This document shows, in pieces, positions 7,911-16,534 of a DNA stretch of 64,000 nucleotides. Made by a program: the position numbers and the translations under genes. Below the pieces are notes generated by a model, which was not told the origin of the DNA, ran no database searches, and was given only the letters and a program-made list of their open reading frames with translations. Source of the stretch: Martinezella lusitana (GTDB taxonomy: Bacteria > Pseudomonadota > Alphaproteobacteria > Rhizobiales > Rhizobiaceae); NCBI RefSeq assembly GCF_010668395.1, contig NZ_WUEY01000002.1, positions 248,001-312,000 of the forward strand, read 5' to 3'. The stretch's first letter is position 1, and each line of letters starts with the position of its first letter.

Positions 7911-8974
7911 TTCCGCTTCCTCGTACGCAGTCTGTCGACTTGAACATTGAGAACCATGGCCGCGACGATCGCCGCCCCGAGATAGATGTCAGACGTCGTT
8001 GCCTGGGCTCCGACCATGACCAATCCGTTGTTGAGAGAAGACACCACGAAGGCGCCGATCATCGCTCCGATCAGCGTACCAGAGCCTCCGAGCAGCGAGG
8101 TCCCACCGATAACCGCAGCGGCGATTGCCTGTAGTGTAAGGAACGGGCTGCCCGCCAAGGGATCGGCAGACGAGAATTCCATCGTGTTCAGGACCCCGGC
8201 AAAAGCCGCCAATCCCCCCGCGATCATGAAATTGTAGATCTTGATGCGATCCGTCCTGATGCCGATCTCGCGAGAGCCGACGATGTTGCTGCCCGTCGCA
8301 ATCGTATGAAGGCCGAACGTGGTCTTCGAAAGCACGCCTGCGAGAACGATGACGACCGCTAAAGACCAAAGAAAGGGCGTGAAGGCGGTGATCACGTTCA
8401 CTGAAAGCAGCGGGCCCAGGGGATCGTACAGGCTTTCGCCGAACATCGAATTGAACGGCTCCTGGATCGGCGCGACAATCGGCTGACTATCGTAGATCGA
8501 AACAACAATGCCCTGAAGGAGGAACAGCGTTCCCACGGTGGTGATCAGTGATGGCACGCGAAAACGAACGGTTATGAAGCCGTTGACAAAACCCACAAGG
8601 ACACCAATGGCGACGCCAGCGATTGCGCCAAGCCACAAGGGAACACCCCAGACGATCGACATCAAGACCATGATGTATGGTGCAAGCGAGAACGTGCTGC
8701 TGAGCGAAAGGTCGATCTCGCCAGTGATCATCAGCATGACCTCCGCTGCGGCCACGATGGCCAAACGGCTGGTGTCACGAAGGACGACGCTCATGAACTG
8801 CATCGAAAGGAAGCCGCCGCCGCTGGCGATCTGGAAGTAAATGACAAGGACCACGGCGACGACGGCAATGCTTGCCTCCGGGTACTTTGAAAGTAGCGTT
8901 GCCAGCCGTTGTCCGGCCGTCAGCCCGGGCTGGGGCGATTTCGATTGGTTGTTTTTCAAATCCACATTCATCAT
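7907..8974 (-). CDS. Sugar ABC transporter permease (CUT2 / RbsC-FrcC type)
   Basis: An inner-membrane permease of about 355 residues with multiple hydrophobic segments, including ASIAVVAVVLVIYFQIA near the N-terminus and the family stretch EVMLMITGEIDLSLSS. GLAAFAGVLNTM and AIAAAVIGGTSLLGGSGT are typical of RbsC/FrcC permeases. The open frame extends upstream to 9094, but the start at 8974 has GGGAGGG six bases ahead, whereas the upstream starts lack a ribosome site. A second ATG immediately follows at 8971. It is the middle gene of the ABC operon, and its substrate is probably a uronate or related monosaccharide. Confidence 0.9.
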   Translation of the reverse strand: MMNVDLKNNQSKSPQPGLTAGQRLATLLSKYPEASIAVVAVVLVIYFQIASGGGFLSMQFMSVVLRDTSRLAIVAAAEVMLMITGEIDLSLSSTFSLAPYIMVLMSIVWGVPLWLGAIAGVAIGVLVGFVNGFITVRFRVPSLITTVGTLFLLQGIVVSIYDSQPIVAPIQEPFNSMFGESLYDPLGPLLSVNVITAFTPFLWSLAVVIVLAGVLSKTTFGLHTIATGSNIVGSREIGIRTDRIKIYNFMIAGGLAAFAGVLNTMEFSSADPLAGSPFLTLQAIAAAVIGGTSLLGGSGTLIGAMIGAFVVSSLNNGLVMVGAQATTSDIYLGAAIVAAMVLNVQVDRLRTRKRK

Positions 8975-9106
8975 TCTCTTCCCTCCCGCCATAAAAGCGG
9001 ATGTGGTGCCTTTGGGAATTGGGCACGGCATGCCCTTGGCCCGCGCAGTGGGACGTATCGCGACCTCGGAATTCGGCCGCGATACGATGTGCAAGCGGTG
9101 GAGCGC

Positions 9107-10189
9107 TTACTTGGGTTCGTTCGGCGTGCGCCCCTCGAACCGGGTATCACCAAGATAGGCGTCCACATTCTCTTTGGTGACGTAGGCCTGGCTGGTGTCG
9201 CTATTCGCGGGTCCAACGAGGCCGCCCGACAGCTTGTGAAGGTACAACTGCTGGACCGGCAAGAAGCCCTGAAGGTAGGACTGCTGGTCGGTCGTGAAGG
9301 TGACGTCTCCCGATTTGATAAAGCCCAGGGTCTGTGGGAACAGGTCAAACCCGGCGACGATGGCCCCCTTCTTTGCCAAGCCGTATTTGTTGGAGATGAA
9401 CCCGCAGGCGTAGGTATCAGCACCGCCAGTGCCGAACATGCCGTCGACATTGGGATGGCTGAGATGGTAGGCTTCGATGCGGGAGATCGCCGTCTGCGGA
9501 TCGACGCCGGCGTTGAGGGTCTCGTAGGTCACGCCGTTCCCCGCATCCTTGATCGCCTGAATGTAGCCATCAAGCCTGGGCTGGGTGTTCAAGGCACCGG
9601 GCACACCAATAGTCAGCACCACATGTCCGCCTTTGGGGACGAGCTTCAGCCATTTCAGCGCAACATTGTAGCCTGCCTGGAAAAGCGGCTGGCCGATGTA
9701 AGACAGGCGCTTGTTCGGACTGCCTTGAGGAACATCGGCGTTGAACGCAACGACCGGGATACCGGCGGCTGTGGCAGCGGCAGTGGCGGCGTCAAAAGCG
9801 GTCGGATCGACCAGGCAAACGGCGATGCCGTCAGCCTTCTGGGCAATTGCCGTCTGCATGGCACTGACCATTTCGGAGACGACGCCTTTCTGCGAACCCG
9901 TCCACTGATAGCTGCAACCGAACGCCGCACAAGCATCTTGGGCACCGTAGATGGCCGGAGTGAAAAACTGGTCGAGAGTGACGTGGCAAATGAAGAAGAA
10001 CTTGTAATTCTTTTTCGGCAGTCCGCTCGAAGCCGCATCGGCCGCAAGTGCGGTGCCGCTCTTGGCACCGGCCGCCAAAGCCGCCGCGCCTAAACCCACC
10101 TTCGCAGCCAGGCCAAAGGCATCACGCCTGCTCAGGCCTCTGGATGGCTCAATAAATTCCGGATTCTGGTCATCAGACTTATTCGTCAC
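9107..10189 (-). CDS. Sugar ABC transporter substrate-binding protein, Tat-exported
   Basis: A 360-residue periplasmic binding protein of the peripla_BP_4 (RbsB-like) family. The start is GTG at 10189 with GGGAGG just upstream; in-frame starts further out have none. A twin-arginine leader is visible (GLSRRDAFGLAAKVGLGAAA, then a cleavage region near TALAAD), so the protein should be exported folded by Tat. The body contains ADGIAVCLVDPTAFDAA and GIPVVAFNADVPQGSPNKR, typical of sugar-binding members. It is the first gene of the minus-strand transporter-kduI-kduD operon, and its promoter region holds the palindrome at 10254-10267. Confidence 0.9.
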   Translation of the reverse strand: MTNKSDDQNPEFIEPSRGLSRRDAFGLAAKVGLGAAALAAGAKSGTALAADAASSGLPKKNYKFFFICHVTLDQFFTPAIYGAQDACAAFGCSYQWTGSQKGVVSEMVSAMQTAIAQKADGIAVCLVDPTAFDAATAAATAAGIPVVAFNADVPQGSPNKRLSYIGQPLFQAGYNVALKWLKLVPKGGHVVLTIGVPGALNTQPRLDGYIQAIKDAGNGVTYETLNAGVDPQTAISRIEAYHLSHPNVDGMFGTGGADTYACGFISNKYGLAKKGAIVAGFDLFPQTLGFIKSGDVTFTTDQQSYLQGFLPVQQLYLHKLSGGLVGPANSDTSQAYVTKENVDAYLGDTRFEGRTPNEPK

Positions 10190-10253
10190 TGCAACCTCCC
10201 TATCAAACGACAGGAGCCGCACCTCCCGTGCCCTCTTTTGTCGTCGGGTTACA

Positions 10254-10267
10254 TTGTTGTACGACAA
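10254..10267. promoter_or_regulatory. Candidate GntR operator between ABC operon and aldo/keto reductase
   Basis: TTGTTGTACGACAA is a near-perfect dyad (12 of 14 positions symmetric around GTAC). It is centred in the 166-bp divergent promoter of the ABC operon and the aldo/keto reductase gene. FadR-type GntR sites commonly have a TNGTNNNACNA core, which fits. The related site at 4842-4855 makes a shared regulator likely. Confidence 0.55.
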
Positions 10268-10355
10268 GTTTCATGTCAATATGTTTTTGGGGCCGGGTCG
10301 CTGGAGGGCGAGATCGGCCGCCTGATGGAAACTCAACTCAATTGGCAGGAAGCAG

Positions 10356-11393
10356 ATGTCAGCCATTTCATCGAGGACCGTATCAAAAGACGGATTGAAG
10401 GTTACAACGATGGGCCTGGGAGGAACGGGTCTCGGAAATATGTATAAGGCGACAGCCCCGGAGGTGGCGGCCCAGACGGTACACGCGGCGTTTGAACACG
10501 GAATCCGCTACTTCGACACTGCGCCGGTCTACGGATTTGGGCTTGCCGAATCGCGGCTTGGCGCGGCGGTAAAGTCCCTCCCCCGCAGCGAGATCGTGAT
10601 CTCGTCGAAGGTTGGCTATGGCCTCATTCCCATCCCGGAGAGCGAAGTCAAGCCGGTGCTTTGGGAGGACGCTCCAGCCTTCAAACCAGAATTCGACTAT
10701 TCCCGGGACGGCACTCTGCGCTCCATCGAGCAGAGCCTGAAGCGACTGGACACCGATTATATCGACATGCTGGCAATCCACGATCCCGACGAAGCGACGC
10801 ATTTTGAGCCTGGAGAGGACCCATACGCTCGTAGTCGATTTAAGGAAGCGATGGACGGCGCCTACCACGTCTTACATGATCTACGCTCCCAAGGGGTGGT
10901 CAAGGCTATCGGTGTGGGCATCAACCAGTGGCAAATGCTTCAAGACTTTGTCGTCGCGGGTGAATTTGATTATTTCCTGCTGGCGGGGCGTTACACGCTG
11001 CTCGAACAAGAGCCTCTGAAGCCGCTTTTGCCGATCTGCGAGCAGCGTGGGACCAAAATTATCATTGGCGGCCCATACAATTCCGGAATTTTGGCCTCCG
11101 GCCCCGTTAAAGGGGCAATGTTCAACACAAAGATTGCCCCGCAACGGATTCTCGACAGGGTCGCCAAAATTCAATCCGTCTGCGAACGTCATGGCGTCCC
11201 AATGGCGGCGGCCGCGCTTCAGTTCCCCCTTGGCCACCCGGTCGTTGCAAGTGTGATCCCCGGAGCACGATCCGTATCGGAGCTGGAGCAAAACCTCACC
11301 TTTATGAACTTTCCGATCCCGGCCGACCTCTGGACCGATCTGGTGGCTGAAGGCTTGATCGACCGGGAGGCGCCTCTTCCTACTAGCCCCTAA
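10356..11393 (+). CDS. Aldo/keto reductase (aldose 1-dehydrogenase-like)
   Basis: A 345-residue NAD(P)-dependent oxidoreductase. The catalytic tetrad is visible as D54, Y59 (DTAPVYG), K85 (SSKVGYG) and H142 (LAIHDPDE). Sequence and length resemble the L-fucose / D-threo-aldose 1-dehydrogenase group, which oxidises aldoses to lactones. The start has AGGAAG 7-8 bases upstream. It diverges from the uronate transporter operon across the palindrome at 10254-10267, so co-regulation is likely. It probably supplies an oxidation step for an imported aldose or uronate, but the substrate is inferred from context only. Confidence 0.87.
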   Translation: MSAISSRTVSKDGLKVTTMGLGGTGLGNMYKATAPEVAAQTVHAAFEHGIRYFDTAPVYGFGLAESRLGAAVKSLPRSEIVISSKVGYGLIPIPESEVKPVLWEDAPAFKPEFDYSRDGTLRSIEQSLKRLDTDYIDMLAIHDPDEATHFEPGEDPYARSRFKEAMDGAYHVLHDLRSQGVVKAIGVGINQWQMLQDFVVAGEFDYFLLAGRYTLLEQEPLKPLLPICEQRGTKIIIGGPYNSGILASGPVKGAMFNTKIAPQRILDRVAKIQSVCERHGVPMAAAALQFPLGHPVVASVIPGARSVSELEQNLTFMNFPIPADLWTDLVAEGLIDREAPLPTSP

Positions 11394-11404
11394 GGCAATG
11401 ATCA

Positions 11405-11440
11405 CTGTGCCTGCGGCCGGAACACTGCGGGCACAGTTTC
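11405..11440 (+). terminator. Candidate terminator after aldo/keto reductase
   Basis: CTGTGCCTGC (11405-11414) pairs with GCGGGCACAG (11427-11436) with one mismatch and is followed by TTTC. It lies 12 bases beyond the aldo/keto reductase stop codon. Confidence 0.5.
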
Positions 11441-11493
11441 ACAATGGGCGGGATGAAGTCGACTGCGGCGGAAGGGTGAGGTGACCGCCTGAG

Positions 11494-11690
11494 GCCGAAC
11501 AGCAGGCAAAGCTGCGTGACCTCGCCAACGAGCGAAAGCGTTTCGGCTATCGGCGCCTGTTCGTCGTCCGGCGGGATGGAGAACCGTCTGGGGTCAATAG
11601 CGTCTACCGACTCTGTCGCGAGCAAGAGATCAAATTTGCCTGCCTTTCAGACCAAAGTTTGCGGTTGCGCCGCCGACCGCTGCGAAGTGT
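11494..11690 (+). mobile_element. IS3-family transposase (OrfB) remnant
   Basis: Translation from 11509 in frame gives KLRDLANERKRFGYRRLF, then VVRRDGEPSGVNSVYRLCRE. This is the helix-turn-helix-like part of IS3-family OrfB that precedes the DDE domain. Only about 55 codons match. The upstream frame is closed by a stop at 11482-11484, the DDE catalytic part is absent, and no terminal inverted repeats were found. It is therefore a decayed fragment lying in the 361-bp gap between the sugar-acid locus and the agmatinase-like gene. Confidence 0.7.
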
Positions 11691-11754
11691 GTATCAACCC
11701 GATCCTCTCGGCAGCAGCTACAAGGTCGGTGACTATCGCCATCAGGTGCGGACT

Positions 11755-12669
11755 CTAAGAAGACTGCCGTGCGATCGTGCCGATCGCATTCGCAAGAAGG
11801 CGTGCGGCCGTCAGGGCCGAGAGGCCGTCGATATCGGCGGGAGGATAAAACTCGACGAGGTCCAATCCGGCAATCCTCGCCCGCTTGCCGAGACCCGCGA
11901 TCAGATCGATCACCTGCGTATAGGTCAGGCCGCCGGGCGTACGTGCCGCCACTCCAGGCATGATAGCGGGATCGAGGCCATCGCAATCGAGGGTCACGAC
12001 CACCCGCGCTCCCTCTGGAATATGCCGCAGGGCCGCTTCGACGCCCTGCGCATGAACCTCGCGGGCAGTGACCAAACGGCTGCCATAGCGCCGCGCCGCT
12101 TCGATTTCGGCGACGCGCGCGCTGCCGACGCCGCGGATGCCGACCTGCACGATACCGGCGACGTGCGGCATCTCGCTCGCCCGGCGCATCGGGTTCGAAT
12201 AGCCGTAGCGCTCGTCATGCAACTCGTCCCGCCAGTCGATATGGGCGTCGATCTGCAGGATCCAGACAGGCCCGTGATCCGAAAAGCCTGAAAAGAAGGG
12301 AATAGGCACGGAATCGTCACCGCCCAGCAGGATCGGCACGGAAGGCAAGGCCAGCACCTCGCGCGTCTTCGCCTCGATCCGGGCCCTGTTGCCGGCATTG
12401 TCGTGCATGACGGTCGGGATATCCCCCACGTCGATGCAGCAGACGGGCTTGCCATCGAAAAGCGGGCCGCCGAGGTCGAAATCCCAGTGCTCGATAAGCG
12501 CGGCATCGCCCTGGCTTGCGGCGCGGATGGCGCCGGCGGCCAAGGCATAATTGCTGCTGTCCTTGCCGGGATAGGTGCTGCCGTGACCAGCCGCGAAGAT
12601 CACCGCGCAGGGCGTGCGTCCGGCGGCCAGGCAGTCGGGAAGGCCGAGGAAAGAAGGTGAAACAGTCAT
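11755..12669 (-). CDS. Agmatinase/arginase-family ureohydrolase, atypical metal site
   Basis: A 304-residue member of the ureohydrolase superfamily, which hydrolyses guanidino compounds (agmatine, arginine, guanidinobutyrate and others) with two manganese ions. DAHID (141-145) and DCDGLDP (D228, D230) are intact. The first metal motif, normally GGDH, reads GGDD (D118, D119), so one His ligand is replaced by Asp. Activity and substrate are therefore uncertain, and a specialised subfamily is possible. It stands alone, just downstream of the IS3 remnant. Confidence 0.85.
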   Translation of the reverse strand: MTVSPSFLGLPDCLAAGRTPCAVIFAAGHGSTYPGKDSSNYALAAGAIRAASQGDAALIEHWDFDLGGPLFDGKPVCCIDVGDIPTVMHDNAGNRARIEAKTREVLALPSVPILLGGDDSVPIPFFSGFSDHGPVWILQIDAHIDWRDELHDERYGYSNPMRRASEMPHVAGIVQVGIRGVGSARVAEIEAARRYGSRLVTAREVHAQGVEAALRHIPEGARVVVTLDCDGLDPAIMPGVAARTPGGLTYTQVIDLIAGLGKRARIAGLDLVEFYPPADIDGLSALTAARLLANAIGTIARQSS

Positions 12670-12954
12670 TTCGCGATGATCCTGATAGTGGCTTGGCTTA
12701 GGATTTCAATGTTGAGGGTAGCCTGAGACGCAGGCGGCATGTCCACGTTCCGAAACGCGGGCGGCCATGCGGGTCTTCTCCCGTTTTGGACTTTTTCACC
12801 CACAGTCCATCGTTCACGGACGGAAACCTTTCCACGCAGCAGTGGCGGAGACGAGGCTGCTCTGTCATTGCCCAGCCTCCGGCCAATTCAGAAGCATTGT
12901 TGACATCAAGTCTCTCCACAGATCAACCTGTCAATCCGTGGCTGGAGATATCGC

Positions 12955-15726
12955 TTGGAAGAGGAGCTTCGTTTCGGGCCGTTCTCGATCGTGCCTGCAA
13001 GGCGCAAGCTTTTGCGGGAGGGAGAAGTCGTTCCGCTCGGAAGCCGGGCCATGGATATCCTCCTGTTCCTGATCGCGCATCGGGGCGAGCCGAAGACAAA
13101 TACGGAGATCGTCAACCACGTCTGGCCGACGACATTTGTCGGCGAAGCGAACTTGCGGGTCCACATGTCGGCGTTGCGCAAGGCGCTTGAGGACCGTCAG
13201 CGTGACTCGCAAATCATCGCCAATACTCCCGGTCGCGGCTATACCTTCATTGCCGCGGTGGAATCTGGGAACAAGGACAGGAACGAGCCCTCTTCCGCCA
13301 ATCGGCAGACATGGGCAGATCAGCCAACGTCCCGGATCTTCGGACGAAAGGCGGCGGTCGCGGCCATCGCCGGCCAACTCGCCAGAGGTCGCCTGGTGAC
13401 GATTGCCGGGCCGGGCGGAATTGGAAAATCCGCCGTGGCACGCCTGGCAGCGTCCAACTATGCCGGCGAGGCCGACGTCGTATGGATCGACTTTTCGGAG
13501 ATCGGCAGAGGTGAGCTTGTCCAGACCGTGGTCGCTTCGGCTCTCGGTGTAATCTCGCGCACGGATAATATCCTCCCCGAAATCATTTCCTTCCTGAAGA
13601 CCCGGAGGCTTCTTCTCGTTCTCGACAGCTGCGAGCATCTGGTCGCCAATGTCGCGGAGTTCGTGGAGAAGCTGCTGGCGCAGACATCGGAGATCCGCAT
13701 CCTGGCCACCAGCCGCGAGCCGCTGCGCGCCGAGGGCGAGCGGGTGCATCGCCTGCTGCCGCTCGAACTGCCACAGGGAAGGATGAAAGCCGAGGACGCG
13801 CTTGCTTCGCCCGCCGTCCAGCTCTTCGTTGAACGGGCCGACGCCTGTCTCGGCGGCTATGAACTGACGGACGAGGACGCTCCTCACGTCGTCGACATTT
13901 GTACGCGGCTGGACGGCATTGCCTTGGCGATCGAGCTTGCGGCCGGGCGCCTCGAGACGATCGGCGTGGCCACGCTTTCCCGCTCGCTGTCGGACGGCTT
14001 TCGGATCCTCACACGCGGACGGCGCACCGCGCTGGCACGCCATCAGACGCTGAGAGCCACGCTCGACTGGAGCTACCAGATTCTCCCGTCCGCCGAGCAA
14101 CAGGCGCTGAACGCGCTTTCCGTACTTCCGGGCTGGTTTGCAAGCGACATGGCCGCAGCGATCCTGTCCGTCGATGAAACGGATGATATTCTGGCGGCAC
14201 TGGTCGCAAAATCGCTCATCGCAGCTGCAACGCCTTCCGGTGAAACGCTCTACCGGCTGCTCGACACCACCCGGCTCTATGCGGCGGAAAAGCTGAAGGA
14301 AGCAGGCGAGCGCCACGCGGCCATGACGAGGCTCGCGGAGTATCTCACCGCCCTGTTCGAAAGCGCCGAACACGAGCTTTATTCGGTTTCGATGGAGGAA
14401 TGGTCGCAAGAATTCGGCCAATACGTGGCCTCTCTTCGCGCGGCCCTGGAATGGGCATTTGGCGAAAGCGGCAACGGACTTCTCGGCGTCAGGTTGACGG
14501 TCGCCGCCCTGCCGCTCTTTTTCCGCCTTTCCCTGCTCGACGAATGCCTGGCTTGCGTGACCCAGGCGATCCGTTTTCTGGAAAGCCAGCCCGGATTGGA
14601 CGAAAGACGCCGCATGAAGCTCTATGCGGCGCTCGGCTGGCCGCAGCTCCGCTCAACCGATGCTCCCGAATTCGGCGTGGCTGCCTGGAGCACGGCATAT
14701 CGGATCGCCGAAGAACTCGCCGACGTCGATTATCAGCTGCGCGCGCTGTGGGCGCTGTGGGTGGACGCGATCAATCGCGCCCAACCCAGACTGGGTTTAA
14801 CATTCGCCGAGCAATTCGGCGCGCGGGCGCCTCTTTCCTCCGATCCAACCGACGCGATCATCGGCAGGCGCATGAAAGGAGCGACGCTGCACTGGCTGGG
14901 ACAAGCGCAGGAGGCGCGCGAACAGCTGGAAAGGATGATGGCCGAGTATCAGCGCGTCGCACCGCAACGGCATTCGGTTCGCTTCCAGTTCGATCAGAAG
15001 GTGACGGCAAGCATCATTCATGCACGATGCCTGTGGCTGCTCGATCATGAAGATGAAGCGCTTGAAGAAATCGAGGAAACGATCCGCTACGCCGCGGAGA
15101 TCCGGCACGATCTGTCCCTGACCACCGTGCTGGCGGAAGCGGCCTGCCCGCTCGCGCTTCTCGCCGAGCGGGACGAACTGGCTGCGGATTATATCCAGCG
15201 CCTGCGGGACCATACCAAGGCTTTGTCGCTCGATGTGTGGCATACCTATGCGGACTGCTTCGAGGCCGAATTGCATTTGCGGGCCGGTCGGCATCAGGAA
15301 TGCCTTCGGCAATTGCAGCGGGGCATGCCAGTTCTGCGCGGTGCCGGATTCATTCTCTTTCAGACGATCTTCCAATCGGTGGAAGCTCAGGCTCTCTCAC
15401 GGCTCGGGCATCACGAGGAAGCATTGGCAATCCTCGACGCCGCCCTGACCCACTGCGAATCCTCCGGCGAACGGTGGTGCCTGCCGGAGCTATATCGGGT
15501 CAAGGGACTCGCCCTGCTTGCCGCGAACGGTCCTGCTGCCGCGCAAACAGCCGGGCATTGCTACCGCACGGCGCTGGGGATTGCCGGCGAGGACGGTACG
15601 AAGCGCTGGGAACATCGCATCCGGACATCGATCTCCAACCTTCCTGCCCCGATCAATCCGGCATCCGATCGTGATGCGGCATTAAACTCCGATATTGCGA
15701 GCCACGCCTCCGGGATCGCTCCCTGA
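12955..15726 (+). CDS. STAND-type regulator: OmpR-like winged helix, NTPase, TPR-like C-terminus
   Basis: A 923-residue cytoplasmic regulator. Residues 1-102 form an OmpR/PhoB-type winged helix (SRAMDILLFLIAHRGE, HVWP, TPGRGYTFIAAVE). An NTPase follows with P-loop GPGGIGKS at 152-159, Walker B LLLVLDSCEHL near 220-229 and ILATSREPLRAEGE, as in AfsR-like NB-ARC/STAND proteins. The C-terminal half is alpha-helical and TPR-like. Such proteins switch on ATP binding and ligand sensing. The start is probably TTG at 12955 with GGAG 8 bases ahead, since no ATG precedes the winged helix. It lies upstream of three plus-strand genes whose promoters share a 30-bp element, so local control is likely. Confidence 0.87.
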   Translation: MEEELRFGPFSIVPARRKLLREGEVVPLGSRAMDILLFLIAHRGEPKTNTEIVNHVWPTTFVGEANLRVHMSALRKALEDRQRDSQIIANTPGRGYTFIAAVESGNKDRNEPSSANRQTWADQPTSRIFGRKAAVAAIAGQLARGRLVTIAGPGGIGKSAVARLAASNYAGEADVVWIDFSEIGRGELVQTVVASALGVISRTDNILPEIISFLKTRRLLLVLDSCEHLVANVAEFVEKLLAQTSEIRILATSREPLRAEGERVHRLLPLELPQGRMKAEDALASPAVQLFVERADACLGGYELTDEDAPHVVDICTRLDGIALAIELAAGRLETIGVATLSRSLSDGFRILTRGRRTALARHQTLRATLDWSYQILPSAEQQALNALSVLPGWFASDMAAAILSVDETDDILAALVAKSLIAAATPSGETLYRLLDTTRLYAAEKLKEAGERHAAMTRLAEYLTALFESAEHELYSVSMEEWSQEFGQYVASLRAALEWAFGESGNGLLGVRLTVAALPLFFRLSLLDECLACVTQAIRFLESQPGLDERRRMKLYAALGWPQLRSTDAPEFGVAAWSTAYRIAEELADVDYQLRALWALWVDAINRAQPRLGLTFAEQFGARAPLSSDPTDAIIGRRMKGATLHWLGQAQEAREQLERMMAEYQRVAPQRHSVRFQFDQKVTASIIHARCLWLLDHEDEALEEIEETIRYAAEIRHDLSLTTVLAEAACPLALLAERDELAADYIQRLRDHTKALSLDVWHTYADCFEAELHLRAGRHQECLRQLQRGMPVLRGAGFILFQTIFQSVEAQALSRLGHHEEALAILDAALTHCESSGERWCLPELYRVKGLALLAANGPAAAQTAGHCYRTALGIAGEDGTKRWEHRIRTSISNLPAPINPASDRDAALNSDIASHASGIAP

Positions 15727-15750
15727 CATCGCAGCCAAGAACGATCCCTG

Positions 15751-15780
15751 ATTTACAGGAATTTACAACTTTCAACTCGT
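15751..15780 (+). promoter_or_regulatory. Tandem 10-bp repeat element, copy 1
   Basis: Three successive 10-mers, ATTTACAGGA, ATTTACAACT and TTCAACTCGT, lie 48 bp ahead of the DJ-1-like gene. The same arrangement recurs at 16535-16564 with 23 of 30 identical bases. Head-to-tail repeats with about one helical turn spacing are how OmpR/PhoB winged helices usually bind, so the upstream STAND regulator is the natural candidate. Confidence 0.55.
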
Positions 15781-15827
15781 CGGCCTCTCCCGGGCGTTGC
15801 ATGATCGCCGGAAAAGGAGAGTGTTAA

Positions 15828-16376
15828 ATGGACGGCCTTCCGCCTATCCGTCTTCTCATAGCCTTGGCCGATGGGCGACACGGAATTCTCAGCGACGAGT
15901 CTCTGATCGAGAGGATTGCGCCGCCATACTACCTTTTCAAGGATCATTTCGCCGAGGTGGTTCTTGCCACGCCGCTCGGTGGCTTCCCCGCCCTGTCGAC
16001 GCAGATGCGACGGCGCTCGCACCAGGATCAGCTGGCACAGCGATTTCTCTCCGACCGTCATGCCCGCGACGATCTGGCGGACACGTTAGGCATCGATCAG
16101 ATCGTCATCGACGATTTTGACGCGGCATTCTGCATCGGGACTGCCGACGACATGCAGGCTTCGGACAAAGGTAGCCTCGTGCCGACCGTCCGATCCTTCC
16201 TCGAGAGCGGAAGACCCGTGGCGCTCGTGCCCGGCTGGACACTCGATCTTTCGTCTGAAAAGGCGATGAGCGGGCTGGTCATCATGGGAGACAACGCCGA
16301 ATCCTCGATACTCGCCGCCCACGCCCTCCTGAAGGTGGCGCAGGAAAGACGGAACCTCATGGCAAGTCCGATCTGA
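15828..16376 (+). CDS. DJ-1/PfpI-like protein lacking the nucleophilic cysteine
   Basis: A 182-residue protein. [38 protein letters not shown] and the following elements line up with DJ-1/PfpI family proteins (type 1 glutamine-amidotransferase-like fold), which act as glyoxalase III, deglycase-like or chaperone proteins. The catalytic elbow, normally VCH, reads VPG at residues 134-136, so the usual nucleophile is missing. The conserved GG(H) region is also changed to CIGTADD. A non-catalytic or binding role is likely. The start at 15828 follows AAGGAGAG. It is the first gene after the STAND regulator. Confidence 0.7.
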   Translation: MDGLPPIRLLIALADGRHGILSDESLIERIAPPYYLFKDHFAEVVLATPLGGFPALSTQMRRRSHQDQLAQRFLSDRHARDDLADTLGIDQIVIDDFDAAFCIGTADDMQASDKGSLVPTVRSFLESGRPVALVPGWTLDLSSEKAMSGLVIMGDNAESSILAAHALLKVAQERRNLMASPI

Positions 16377-16534
16377 CCTTTGCGGCCGGCAACCCGGATC
16401 GCAACACGCCACATGCCTCGTGTCATCGCACAAGAGGCCGTCTCCTCCTGCTCTCCTTGCGAGAACTCCTCTTCCGAGCGAACCGCTATTCCATCGCCTG
16501 CGCCTGATTTACGGCCCCGGTTCATGTGGTCGCC

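Noticed and set aside
8909..10093. 394-codon open frame on the plus strand
   Set aside because: It is antisense to the permease start and the binding-protein gene, both of which have signal and family motifs.
12931..14421. 496-codon open frame on the minus strand
   Set aside because: It lies antisense to the STAND regulator gene, whose product has clear domains. The antisense product is Arg/Gly-rich with no recognisable motif.
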